Source of the DNA: Streptomyces sp. TS71-3
Lineage (GTDB): Bacteria > Actinomycetota > Actinomycetes > Streptomycetales > Streptomycetaceae
Length of the DNA: 64,000 nt
Direction: 5' to 3'
Assembly (NCBI RefSeq): GCF_018327685.1
Contig: NZ_BNEL01000001.1
Coordinates: forward strand, 2,542,001 to 2,606,000
Under the pieces are notes generated by a model. It was given only the letters and a program-made list of their open reading frames with translations, searched no databases and was not told the origin of the DNA. Made by a program: the position numbers and the translations under genes. Below, one piece after another: positions 8,686 to 17,799 of this stretch (the first letter of the stretch is position 1; each line of letters opens with the position of its first letter).

Positions 8686-8722
8686 GTCCGGGGGCGGTGC
8701 CGGCCGGGACTAGGCTCACCCC

Positions 8723-9445
<723 letters not shown>

Positions 9446-9652
9446 GGCCCCGGCGCCGGCCGGTCCGGTGAGAGTGCGGGCCGGCCGGGTGTCCGGGGGC
9501 CGCCTGCGGCGTGGCCGGATAGCGCGCCTGGTGCGTGCCCGCCATGGTTCTGACGGTAAAGAAGCAACCAAGGGGTGCCCCGAAGGCGTTCTATGGAGTA
9601 CACGCGCGGGCCGCTCCGCGTGCACCGCCGTGACTCCTGGGAGGACCGCCGC

Positions 9653-10051
9653 ATGGCTTCGGGCCGCCGCCGCATCACCACCGCCCTCGCCGCCGCCGTC
9701 GCGGCCGTCGCCTTCGCGGCCCCCGTCCTGACGGGATGTGACGCCGTCGGCACGGCCATGGACTGCCTGCACACCGCCGACTCCATCGCGGACAGCGTCA
9801 CCGACCTCCAGCAGGCCGTGGAGAACGCCTCCGACGACCCCGCCAAGGCGGACGACGCCCTGGACGCCATAGAGAAGAAGCTCGGCGACATCGGCGACAG
9901 GACCGGCCACGACGACGTCGACAAAGCGGTCGACGACCTCAAGGACGCCGTGGGCGCCATCCGCACCGACCTCAGGAACGGCGACGAGACGCCCGACATG
10001 ACCCCCGTCACGGACGCGGCGGGCGAGCTGACCAAGGTCTGCACGCCCTGA
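9653..10051 (+). CDS. Small putative lipoprotein
   Basis: A 132-residue exported protein with a basic N-terminus, an Ala/Val hydrophobic core and a lipobox LTGC at about residues 24-27, so it is probably anchored to the outer face of the membrane. The mature part is acidic and likely helical (DSVTDLQQAVENASDDPAKADDALDAIEKKL), with three further Cys. GGGAGG lies eight bases before ATG 9653; an in-frame ATG at 9575 is less likely because it would bury the signal peptide. Function unknown. Placement between rph and rdgB may be conserved in Streptomyces. Confidence 0.75.
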   Translation: MASGRRRITTALAAAVAAVAFAAPVLTGCDAVGTAMDCLHTADSIADSVTDLQQAVENASDDPAKADDALDAIEKKLGDIGDRTGHDDVDKAVDDLKDAVGAIRTDLRNGDETPDMTPVTDAAGELTKVCTP

Positions 10052-10131
10052 CCCCTCATCCTCGCCCCCCATCCCTGACTCCTCATCCTCGACCCCTCAT
10101 CCCTGACCTCTGACCCCTGGCCCCTGACACC
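10052..10131. repeat. Degenerate CCCCTCATCC repeats
   Basis: This pyrimidine-rich run before rdgB is made of imperfect copies of CCCTGACTCCTCATCCTCG and CCCTCATCCCTGACC. It looks like slippage-prone low-complexity DNA and shows no coding potential. Confidence 0.6.
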
Positions 10132-10164
10132 CGGGCGGCCCGTGGCGCCCGCGATACTGGGTGC

Positions 10165-10767
10165 ATGACGCGTCTGATTCTCGCCACCCGCAACGCCGCC
10201 AAGGTCATCGAGCTCCGGGCGATCCTCGCCCACGCGGGGCTCACCCACGAGCTGCTCGGCGCGGATGCGTATCCGGAGCTGCCCGACGTCAAGGAGACCG
10301 GCGTCACGTTCGCCGAGAACGCGCTCCTCAAGGCGCACGCCATGGCCCGCGCGACGGGGCTGCCCGCGGTCGCGGACGACTCCGGGCTCTGCGTGGACGT
10401 ACTGGGCGGGGCACCCGGGATCCTCTCCGCGCGCTGGGCCGGGCGGCACGGCGACGACCAGGCCAATCTGGAACTGCTGCTGGCCCAGCTCGCCGACATC
10501 GACGAGGCACATCGCGGCGCGCACTTCGCGTGCGCGGCGGCGCTGGCGCTGCCGGACGGGCGCGAGCGGGTCGTCGAGGGGCAGCTGAGGGGGACGCTGC
10601 GTTACGAGGCCGTGGGCGACGGCGGGTTCGGCTACGACCCGATCCTCCAGCCGGAGGGAAACTCCCGGACCTGCGCGCAGCTGACCCCCGCGGAGAAGAA
10701 CGCGATCAGCCACCGGGGGAAGGCCTTCCGGGCGCTGGTGCCCGCGGTGGAGGAGCTGGTCGCCTGA
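10165..10767 (+). CDS. rdgB: RdgB/HAM1 non-canonical purine NTP pyrophosphatase
   Basis: A 200-residue dITP/XTP pyrophosphatase that cleanses the nucleotide pool. The N-terminal substrate motif LILATRNAAKVIELRAIL, the catalytic stretch AVADDSGLCVDVLGGAPGILSARWAG, and GDGGFGYDPIL with the closing NAISHRGKAF are all present. It is of normal length. A strong hairpin terminator follows. Confidence 0.96.
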   Translation: MTRLILATRNAAKVIELRAILAHAGLTHELLGADAYPELPDVKETGVTFAENALLKAHAMARATGLPAVADDSGLCVDVLGGAPGILSARWAGRHGDDQANLELLLAQLADIDEAHRGAHFACAAALALPDGRERVVEGQLRGTLRYEAVGDGGFGYDPILQPEGNSRTCAQLTPAEKNAISHRGKAFRALVPAVEELVA

Positions 10768-10821
10768 GCGGCCGGACCAGTCCGGGCCGGGCGGAGCCGA
10801 CTCCCGAGGAAGAAAGAGGGT

Positions 10822-10847
10822 GGCCCTGGTTCCGGTGAACCAGGGCC
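10822..10847. terminator. Perfect hairpin between rdgB and tRNA-Leu
   Basis: An 11-bp perfect stem (GGCCCTGGTTC with GAACCAGGGCC) closes on the tetraloop CGGT. It lies between the end of rdgB (plus) and the 3' end of the minus-strand tRNA, so it should act in both directions. No T-tract is present, which is common in Streptomyces. Confidence 0.8.
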
Positions 10848-10851
10848 CGTG

Positions 10852-10936
10852 TGCGGCCGGAGGGACTTGAACCCTCACGGGGTGTTAGCCCACTGGGACC
10901 TAAACCCAGCGTGTCTGCCAGTTCCACCACGGCCGC
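10852..10936 (-). tRNA. tRNA-Leu (anticodon UAG)
   Basis: An 85-nt class II tRNA. The acceptor GCGGCCG pairs with CGGCCGC, with discriminator A at 10852. The D arm is TGGTGGAACTGGCAGACA, the anticodon stem-loop CTGGG-TTTAGGT-CCCAG gives anticodon UAG, there is a long variable arm, and the T arm contains GGTTCAAGTCC. CCA is not encoded. It reads CUA, a very rare codon in high-GC genomes, plus other CUN codons by wobble. Confidence 0.95.
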
Positions 10937-11027
10937 GTGCCGTCCATATCGTAGTGGCCCCGGCGCCATGGTCGCCGCACGATGGGGCCACATCCCGCCG
11001 GAAACCCCCGGAAAGCGGCTTCCGCCT

Positions 11028-12527
11028 TCAGAACTTGGGCTCGTGCGCCTGCGACTCGACCATCTCCGCCGCCTCCTCCGGCGTCCCCACGGCCGGGGGC
11101 GAGCCGTCCAGCGGCTGCTGCGCCGTCTCCTTCATGATGGCCACCGAGACCACGCCGACCAGCGCCGCCGCCATGGCGAAGTACGCGGGCATCATGTTGG
11201 TGCCCGCCCAGCTGATCAGCGCCGTGACCACCAGCGGTGTCGTACCGCCGAAGAGGGACACCGACAGGTTGTAGCCGATCGACAGCGAGCCGTACCGCAC
11301 CTGGGTCGGGAAGAGCGCGGGCAGCGCCGCCGACATGGTGCCCTGGAGGCAGACCAGGGAGAGCCCGAGCAGCAGGAGCCCGGCCGGTACCGCCACCGGG
11401 CCGCCCAGCCTGATCAGCAGCAGCGACGGCGCCGAGAGCACCAGGAAGCCCAGCATCCCGGCCATCAGCAGCGGCTTCCTGCCGAACCGGTCGGACAGCC
11501 TGCCGACCTGGTTGATGACCAGGATCATCACGACCATGACGCACAGCAGCGCCACCAGGCCGTCGACGGTGCCGTAGTGCAACTCGTCGGTCAGGTACGT
11601 CGGCATGTACGTCAGCAGCAGGTAGACGGCGATGTTGTACGCGCCCACCAGGCAGATGCAGAGGATCAGCGTGCGCCACTGGGTGCGGAAGATGTCCGCC
11701 AGCTCGCTCTTCGTGGTGGTCTCGACCTTGTTCGCCGCGTCGGCGACGGTGTGGGTGGAGCGCTCCTCCAGGTTCTGGAAGGCGGGCGTCTCGTCGAGCC
11801 GCAGCCGCAGGTAGAGGCCGACCAGGCCGAGCGGCCCCGCGACGAGGAACGGGATCCGCCACGCCCAGGAGTCGATCTGGCCCTGGGAGAGGAGCGCGCT
11901 CAGGATGACGACGAGCCCGGAGGCGCCGACGTACCCGGAGAGCGTGCCGAACTCCAGGAAGCTGCCGTACCAGCCGCGCCGCTTGTCGGGCGCGTACTCG
12001 GCGATGAACGTGGACGCCCCGCCGTACTCGCCGCCCGTCGAGAAGCCCTGCACCAGCCGGAAGAAGATCAGCAGGGTCGGCGACCAGAAGCCGATCGAGG
12101 CGTAGGACGGGACGAGGCCGATCGCGAAGGTGCCGATCGCCATCATGATCATCGTGAGGGCGAGCACCCTCTTGCGGCCGATCTTGTCACCCATCGGGCC
12201 GAAGACCATGCCGCCGATCGGCCGCACCAGGAAGGAGACCGCGAAGGTGGCGAAGGACGACAGCAACTGGACGGTGTCGTTCCCCGACGGGAAGAAGACA
12301 TGGCCGATGGTGACCGCGAGATAGCTGTAGATCCCGAAGTCGAACCACTCCATGGCGTTACCGAGCGCGGCGGCCTTCACCGCCCTGCGCACCGCCGCCT
12401 CGTCCGTGACGGTGATGTCCGTACGCCGCAGTGGAGGGTTCCTGCGGCGTCTCACGGCACGGAAGAGAGCCGGGTGTCGCCTGATCGCCGCAGGATCTGC
12501 CTCGTGGTCATGCCCGCCGACCGCCAT
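11028..12527 (-). CDS. MFS transporter, metabolite:H+ symporter (ProP-like)
   Basis: A 499-residue twelve-helix MFS protein of the metabolite:proton symporter subfamily that includes ProP and KgtP. Signature segments are GNAMEWFDFGIYSYLAVTIG at the first helix, GDKIGRKRVLALTM in loop 2-3 and RLVQGFSTGGEYGGA in helices 4-5. Likely substrates are a compatible solute such as proline/betaine, or a dicarboxylate. AGGAGGG lies about nine bases before ATG 12527, which decides the start; the frame is open further upstream. The hydrophilic N-terminus of about 45 residues is rather long. Confidence 0.88.
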   Translation of the reverse strand: MAVGGHDHEADPAAIRRHPALFRAVRRRRNPPLRRTDITVTDEAAVRRAVKAAALGNAMEWFDFGIYSYLAVTIGHVFFPSGNDTVQLLSSFATFAVSFLVRPIGGMVFGPMGDKIGRKRVLALTMIMMAIGTFAIGLVPSYASIGFWSPTLLIFFRLVQGFSTGGEYGGASTFIAEYAPDKRRGWYGSFLEFGTLSGYVGASGLVVILSALLSQGQIDSWAWRIPFLVAGPLGLVGLYLRLRLDETPAFQNLEERSTHTVADAANKVETTTKSELADIFRTQWRTLILCICLVGAYNIAVYLLLTYMPTYLTDELHYGTVDGLVALLCVMVVMILVINQVGRLSDRFGRKPLLMAGMLGFLVLSAPSLLLIRLGGPVAVPAGLLLLGLSLVCLQGTMSAALPALFPTQVRYGSLSIGYNLSVSLFGGTTPLVVTALISWAGTNMMPAYFAMAAALVGVVSVAIMKETAQQPLDGSPPAVGTPEEAAEMVESQAHEPKF

Positions 12528-12749
12528 GGAGCGGATCCCTCCTTCGCCTCTGGGCACACGTCCATGGGATCGCTTGCTCCGATACGGCGACCGCAAACGA
12601 GATCCCCCATTGCGGGGGAGTTTCGTCACACTATGGAGTACTTGTGTGCAGAGCCGTGCGGACGTGGCCGGGCCGGGGGGCGGCGGGTCGCGGGCGGCGG
12701 GCGGCGGGCGGCGGGCGGCGGGCTTTGGGCGGTGGGCCGGTCGGAGGCC
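12528..12749. promoter_or_regulatory. MFS upstream region with inverted repeat and GGGCGGC run
   Basis: An inverted repeat TCCCCC-ATTGC-GGGGGA at about 12603-12619 could be an operator or attenuator for the MFS gene. At about 12692-12723 five GGGCGGC heptamers are tandemly repeated. These give evenly spaced GGG runs on the plus strand that could form a G-quadruplex, lying just past the bcp stop. Confidence 0.6.
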
Positions 12750-13217
12750 TCAGAGGCCGAGGTCCTTGATGAGCTTCGCGACGTGCCCGGTGGCCCTGAC
12801 GTTGTACAGGGCCCGCTCGACCTTGCCCTCCTCGTCGACGAAGACGGTGGAGCGGATCACGCCCGTGACCGTCTTGCCGTAGGAGTTCTTCTCGCCGTAG
12901 GCCCCGTACCGCTGGAGGACGGACTTGTCCGGGTCCGCCAGCAGGGTGACCTTCAGCTGCTCCTTCTCCCGGAACTTGGCCAGCTTCTCCGGCTTGTCCG
13001 GGGAGATGCCGAGCACGTCGTAGCCGGCGTCCGCGAGCAGCGCGAGGTTGTCGGTGAAGTCGCAGGCCTCCTTGGTGCAGCCGGGGGTCATGGCGGCCGG
13101 GTAGAAGTACACGATGACCTTGCGGCCCCGGCGGTCGGCGAGGGAGACCTCGGCGCCGTCGGCGTCGGAGAGGGTGAAGGCGGGTGCGGTGTCGCCCGGC
13201 TGGAGGCGCTCGCTCAT
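12750..13217 (-). CDS. bcp: Thiol peroxidase Bcp (peroxiredoxin Q)
   Basis: A 155-residue thioredoxin-dependent peroxidase that reduces hydroperoxides. The peroxidatic Cys is in AAMTPGCTKEACDF, with a resolving Cys five residues later, as in E. coli Bcp. The stretch before it reads YPAAMTPGC where PKDNTPGC is more usual, a mild variation. It is full length and cytoplasmic. The start is fixed by the conserved MSERLQPGDTAPAFTL. Confidence 0.95.
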   Translation of the reverse strand: MSERLQPGDTAPAFTLSDADGAEVSLADRRGRKVIVYFYPAAMTPGCTKEACDFTDNLALLADAGYDVLGISPDKPEKLAKFREKEQLKVTLLADPDKSVLQRYGAYGEKNSYGKTVTGVIRSTVFVDEEGKVERALYNVRATGHVAKLIKDLGL

Positions 13218-13431
13218 GGTCGTTCTCCTGGATCCCCCGGCGGACGGGCGCGGCCCGCGCGCCGGGCGGGTGAAAGGTGTGGTCCGCGGATGCGGAGGGC
13301 GGCTGACGGTTACGAGCCTAACGAGCCCGCAGGGGGTGCCGTGCGGGCGCGCGCCCGGCGAGCTGACAGACTGTCGCCCTGACCCAGCACAGCCGGCGCC
13401 CGGCGCCGGATCGGACCACGGAGGCAGCGCG

Positions 13432-13761
13432 GTGTCGGAAGCGGCGGATACCAGGACCCCTGCGCAGATCGAGGCGGACATCAGGCACCGCAGGGAGCGG
13501 CTGGCCGAGGCGCTCGACGAGATCGGTGTCCGGGTGCATCCGAAGACGATCGCCGCGGACGCGAGGGCCAAGGTCGTCGAGGGCGTGGACCGCTCCCTGG
13601 GACGCGCGTACGTGCGCGCGAACCGGCTGGCCACCGAGGTGCGCAGGCAGTTCGTCGACGACGACGGGCGGCCGCGCCCCGAGCGGATCGTGCCGGCGGC
13701 GCTGGTGGTCGTCGGGCTGGTCGGGCTGCTGGTGGCCGGGTCCCGGCGGCGCGGGCGCTGA
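13432..13761 (+). CDS. DUF3618 membrane-anchored protein
   Basis: A 109-residue protein. The N-terminal half is the DUF3618 helix (TPAQIEADIRHRRERLAEALDEIGVRVHPKTIAADARAK, quoted in parts: RHRRERLAEALDEI), followed by a single C-terminal transmembrane helix (IVPAALVVVGLVGLLVAG) and a basic RRRGR end. GGAGG lies seven bases before GTG 13432. It probably sits on the cytosolic face of the membrane; function unknown. It is divergent from bcp and upstream of the GroES-like gene. Confidence 0.8.
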   Translation: MSEAADTRTPAQIEADIRHRRERLAEALDEIGVRVHPKTIAADARAKVVEGVDRSLGRAYVRANRLATEVRRQFVDDDGRPRPERIVPAALVVVGLVGLLVAGSRRRGR

Positions 13762-13839
13762 CCTCCTGCCGTACCCGCCGGCTCCGGCGCCGGCCACCCG
13801 GAGGCGGGTGGGCGGGCCGCGGCCAGGTAGGTTCATGAC

Positions 13840-14220
13840 GTGAGCGCGAACAGCGAGAGGCACGCGGACAGCGAGATGGACCGTACCCCTGACCACCCGG
13901 ACAAGCTGCCCATCCGGATGCTGCACGACCGTGTGCTGGTCCGGCAGGACACCAGCGAGGGCGAGCGGCGCTCCGGCGGCGGCATCCTGATCCCCGCGAC
14001 CGCAGCGGTCGGCCGGCGGCTGGCGTGGGCCGAGGTGGTCGCCGTGGGGCAGAACGTGCGGACGGTGGAGCCCGGGGACCGCGTTCTGTACGACCCGGAG
14101 GACCCTGCCGAGGTGGAGGTCCGCGGTATCTCCTACGTCCTGATGCGCGAACGAGACCTCCACGCGGTGGCGGCGGACCGCTTCGAGGGGTCGCAGGACT
14201 CTACGGGGCTGTACCTGTAG
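13840..14220 (+). CDS. GroES-like co-chaperonin domain protein
   Basis: A 126-residue protein with a GroES fold: IRMLHDRVLVRQD, SGGGILIPATA, AEVVAVGQNV and VEPGDRVLYDPED follow the order seen in Cpn10. It carries an acidic N-terminal extension of about 23 residues and lacks the exact mobile-loop hydrophobic tripeptide of true GroES, so it is a paralogue. There is no groEL next to it. It may be a specialised co-chaperonin of unknown partner. GTG start at 13840. Confidence 0.8.
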   Translation: MSANSERHADSEMDRTPDHPDKLPIRMLHDRVLVRQDTSEGERRSGGGILIPATAAVGRRLAWAEVVAVGQNVRTVEPGDRVLYDPEDPAEVEVRGISYVLMRERDLHAVAADRFEGSQDSTGLYL

Positions 14221-14734
14221 CCGTTTTCGGCTCCGCCGCGGGGCCCTGCGGGCGGCTACCGGCCGGATGGGGTTGTTCCGGTTGTGTCCGGACCACCGGT
14301 GGGTGGGGCTTCGCCCCGATAAGCGGCTCCGCCGCTTGGACCGTCCCGGTGGGGCGGTTTCTGTCGTGTCCGGATCGTCGGTGGGTGGGTGGTTGCTCGC
14401 GCAGTTCCCCGCGCCCCTATCAGGACGGGGCTTCGCCCCGATCCCCCGGCTCGCGTCGCGGCTGCCGCACCCCTATCGGGGCGGAGCCCGGCCTTGCCAG
14501 GGGCGCGGGGAACTGCGCGACCAGCTACGGCGAGGCCGTTGGATCGTCACCGGCCTGAAGGGGCGGTTGGGGGATCGGGGCGGAGCCCGGCCTTGCCAGG
14601 GGCGCGGGGAACTGCGCGACCAGCTACGGCGAGGCCGTCGGATGGCCACCGGCCCGAAGGGGCAGACGGGGATCGGGGCGAAGCCCCGTCCGGATAGGGG
14701 CACGGGGGGCAGCGCCCCCTGAGGGGGCGGTCTC
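14221..14734. repeat. Repeat A array with 68-bp direct duplication
   Basis: No gene is supported. Repeat A occurs in plus orientation at 14395-14418 and in minus orientation at 14499-14523 and 14598-14622. The latter two lie inside a near-identical direct duplication of about 68 bp with a 99-bp offset (about 14475-14542 and 14574-14641). GGGGC(T/G)TCGCCCC-type short palindromes are interspersed. It separates the converging GroES-like and PBP genes and probably terminates both. Confidence 0.7.
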
Positions 14735-17398
14735 CTAACGGGGCGCAGCCCCGCGCTCGTGCCGGGGCGGATCCGGCACCGTCCGCCCCGCGTCCGTGGG
14801 CGCGGGAGGCCCCGGCATGGGCCCGTCGCCCGCACCCCCGCCCGGAGGGCCCTGCGCACCGCCGTCGCCGGCGTCACCCCCGGTAGCCCCGGGCGCCTCC
14901 CCGGTACCTTCGGGAACCTCCCCGGGCTCCTGCCCGGTACCCCCCGGGTCCCGCCCGGCACCACCGGTGTCCTCCCCGGTACCCCCGGTCCCGGCGTCCC
15001 CGGTCCCGCCGTCGCCCCCGGTACCCCCGTCACCCCCGGGTTCCCGCCCGGTATCACCGGGCTCCTCACCGGACGGATCCGGCTCCCCCGGCGTCGGCTC
15101 AGGCGAGGGCGCAGCCCCCTGCTGGACCTGGAGGTCGAAGTCCCGCACCGGCACCCGGTCCAGGGCCGTCTCCGTGAACGCCGCCCAGATCCGCGCCGGC
15201 AGCCCGCCGCCGTTGATGCGCGCCTCGCCCAGCGCCCCGTACAGGGGGATGTGCCCGCCGGTCTTCGGGTCCTGGCCCATTACCGTGACGACGGTCGCCA
15301 GCTCGGGGGTGTAGCCGGCGAACCAGGCCGCCTGGTCGTCCTCCGCGGTGCCCGTCTTGCCCGCGGCGGGCCGCCCCGCCGCCTGCGCCGCGGTGCCGGT
15401 GCCGCCGTCCACGACGCCGCGCAGCACGGACGTGGTGGTGTCCGCGGCCTCCCGGCTCACCGCCTGGGTGGGCGTCCGGTCGGGAAGCGGCACGTTCCTG
15501 CCGTCCCTGGTGACCTTCTCCACCAGCGTGTACGGGATGTGCCTGCCGTGGCCCGCCAGCGTGGCGTACGCGCTCGCCAGGTCGAGGGCGCTCGCGGTGG
15601 CGGTGCCCAGCGCGATGGCAGGCCCCTTCGGCATGTCGTGGGTGTCCGCAGGCAGTCCGAGGCCGATCGCGGTCGAGCGCACCCTCTCGGGGCCGACGTC
15701 CACGGCCATCTGCGCGTACACCGCGTTCACGGACTTGTCGGTGGCCTCGCTGACGCTGATCCGGCCGTAGTCGGTGTGGTCCTCGTTCCCCGGCGCGTAC
15801 GCGCGGCCCCGCCAGCCCACCACGGGGCGCTGGTCGTGGCCGTCGTACATGGAGTTCGGGGAGATCGGCTCCCCGTGCTGGTCCTGCGCGCCGTGCTCGA
15901 TGGCCGCCGCGAGCACGAACGGCTTGAACGCCGAGCCGACCTGGTAGTCCCGGCGGGTGGCGTTGTTGACGTACTGCTTCGTGTAGTCGACGCCGCCGTA
16001 CATCGCGATGACCTTGCCGGTGCGCGGGTCGACGGCGGCGCCGCCCGCGCGCACCGCCCGGTCCACGCGGGACTCCTTGTCGAGCCGGGAGAGCAGCTGG
16101 TCGTCGACGGCGGCGGCGAACGCGTCCTGGTCGCGGCGCCGCAGCGTGGTGGTGACCCGGTAGCCGTTCGCCTTCTTCGGCATGACGTGGTGTCCGACGA
16201 GGTAGTCCTTCACGGCCTGGACCACGTACCCGCGCTGCCCGCCGAGCCCGCTCCCCGTGTGCGGCGAGCGGGGCGTGGGGAAGACCGCGCGCGCCCGCTG
16301 GGCCGGGGTGAGCCAGTGCTCCTTGGCCATCCCGTCGAGCACGTACCGCCAGCGCGCGAGGGCCCTCGGCCGCATCTCCGGGTGCGCCACGACGTCGTAG
16401 GCGCTCGGCGCGTTCAGCAGGGTGGCGAGGTAGGCGCCCTGCGCGATGTCCAGGTCCCCGACGTCGAGACCGTAGTAGGCCTGGGCGGCGGCCTGGATGC
16501 CGTAGGCGTTGCGGCCGAAGTAGCTGGTGTTGAGGTAGCCCTGGAGGATCTCCCGCTTGCTGTGCTCGCGGTCCAGCTTGATGGAGATGAAGAACTCCTT
16601 CACCTTCCGGGAGACGGTCTGCTGCTGGTCCAGGTAGTAGTTCTTGACGTACTGCTGGGTGATGGTCGAGCCGGACTGCCTGCCCTTGCCGGTCGCCGTG
16701 TTCCAGCCCGCGCGGAGCATCGCCATCGGGTCGACGGCCGACTCGGCGTAGAAGTCCCGGTCCTCCGCGGCGAGGACGGCCCGCCGGACGTGCTTGGGGA
16801 CGGCGGCCAGCGGGACGTTCTCGCGGTTGACGTCGCCCTCGCGGGCGATCGGGGTGCCGTCCGCGTAGAGGTACACGTTGTTCTGCGCCGTCGCCGCGGC
16901 GTTGGCGGCCGGGATGTCGACGAGCAGGTAGCCGGCCATGAAGGCGCCCGCCACCAGCGCGACCCCGCCGGCCCCGGAGAACAGCAGCATCCGCCAGGTC
17001 GGCAGCAGGCGGCGCAGGCCCTTGCGCTTCGGGCGCTTCCTGCGCTTCTCCCCCCGGCCGGGGCGGGCCGCGGTGGCGCCGCCGCGCCCGGGGTCGCCCG
17101 GGTGGTGGGGCCCGCCGGGATGGTGGTGCGCCCTGCCGCGGTGGCCGCGCGGACCCGTCGAGCCGCGCCGTCCGCCTCGCCCGCCCCGGCCGGAGGGCCC
17201 GCCGCGGCCGTGCGCGGATCGGGCGCTCCGGCCGCCGCGACCGCCGCGGCCCCCAGCACCACCGTCGCCCGGACCCGGCCCCTGGTGCAGGGCCCAGCCG
17301 GGGGAGAGCGGCCGGGCGGGGCGGGGCCCGATGGCCGGGCCGTACCCGGGCCCGAGGGCCCGGCCGAACTCGTCGTGCTGCTGCGGCTCGTCGATCAT
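14735..17398 (-). CDS. Class A penicillin-binding protein
   Basis: An 887-residue bifunctional murein synthase. A Gly/Arg/His-rich basic cytosolic segment (1-136) is followed by one transmembrane helix (137-160). The GT51 glycosyltransferase (about 185-365) has AAEDRDFY and SGSTITQQYVKN. The transpeptidase (about 460-740) has Ser-Ala-Phe-Lys in GSAFKPF, the SVN motif in DKSVNAVYAQ, and KTGTAEDDQAAWFAGYTP. The tail from about 755 is a Pro/Gly/Thr/Glu low-complexity extension of roughly 130 residues, likely wall-spanning. It acts at the outer face of the membrane. I recall a PBP at the equivalent S. coelicolor locus. Confidence 0.95.
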   Translation of the reverse strand: MIDEPQQHDEFGRALGPGYGPAIGPRPARPLSPGWALHQGPGPGDGGAGGRGGRGGRSARSAHGRGGPSGRGGRGGRRGSTGPRGHRGRAHHHPGGPHHPGDPGRGGATAARPGRGEKRRKRPKRKGLRRLLPTWRMLLFSGAGGVALVAGAFMAGYLLVDIPAANAAATAQNNVYLYADGTPIAREGDVNRENVPLAAVPKHVRRAVLAAEDRDFYAESAVDPMAMLRAGWNTATGKGRQSGSTITQQYVKNYYLDQQQTVSRKVKEFFISIKLDREHSKREILQGYLNTSYFGRNAYGIQAAAQAYYGLDVGDLDIAQGAYLATLLNAPSAYDVVAHPEMRPRALARWRYVLDGMAKEHWLTPAQRARAVFPTPRSPHTGSGLGGQRGYVVQAVKDYLVGHHVMPKKANGYRVTTTLRRRDQDAFAAAVDDQLLSRLDKESRVDRAVRAGGAAVDPRTGKVIAMYGGVDYTKQYVNNATRRDYQVGSAFKPFVLAAAIEHGAQDQHGEPISPNSMYDGHDQRPVVGWRGRAYAPGNEDHTDYGRISVSEATDKSVNAVYAQMAVDVGPERVRSTAIGLGLPADTHDMPKGPAIALGTATASALDLASAYATLAGHGRHIPYTLVEKVTRDGRNVPLPDRTPTQAVSREAADTTTSVLRGVVDGGTGTAAQAAGRPAAGKTGTAEDDQAAWFAGYTPELATVVTVMGQDPKTGGHIPLYGALGEARINGGGLPARIWAAFTETALDRVPVRDFDLQVQQGAAPSPEPTPGEPDPSGEEPGDTGREPGGDGGTGGDGGTGDAGTGGTGEDTGGAGRDPGGTGQEPGEVPEGTGEAPGATGGDAGDGGAQGPPGGGAGDGPMPGPPAPTDAGRTVPDPPRHERGAAPR

Positions 17399-17799
17399 GT
17401 CTCGTGGACTCCCGATTCGCGCCCGGGCCCGGCTGGGGCTCCCCCTGACTCCGCTATGGGCTCAATGCATGGGCTCAATGCGCCTTATGCCTCCTATGCA
17501 CGTACTTGCACACTTTCGCACTTTTCCCCGGGAGCCCCGCGGCGGGGCGCGCGCCGCACGCGGAAAATCTGTGGCCGCGCCGCGACGGGGCGTCTAAGCT
17601 CCTGCGTTCGGCTGTCCGGACACGGCGGGGCGCGGCTGGACCGGGTGCGGGGAGGGTGCGCCCGCCGGAACGCGGGCCCCGCGGGACGGCGGCCGGAGCG
17701 GCGGGGCGGCCGTGCAGGACGCCGCCGGGACCGTTGCATCGAGACGGGAAGACGGGAAGACGGGAAGACGGGAAGACGGGAAGACGGGGAGAGGACGCG
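17399..17799. promoter_or_regulatory. Divergent region PBP / ABC exporter with tandem repeats
   Basis: This 401-bp gap has no gene. It contains an exact 13-bp tandem repeat ATGGGCTCAATGC at 17456-17468 and 17469-17481, followed by an AT-richer stretch (about 17482-17525) that is a plausible promoter. Six 8-bp units (GACGGGAA five times, then GACGGGGA) lie at 17743-17790, directly against the ribosome binding site of the ABC permease gene. Confidence 0.65.
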
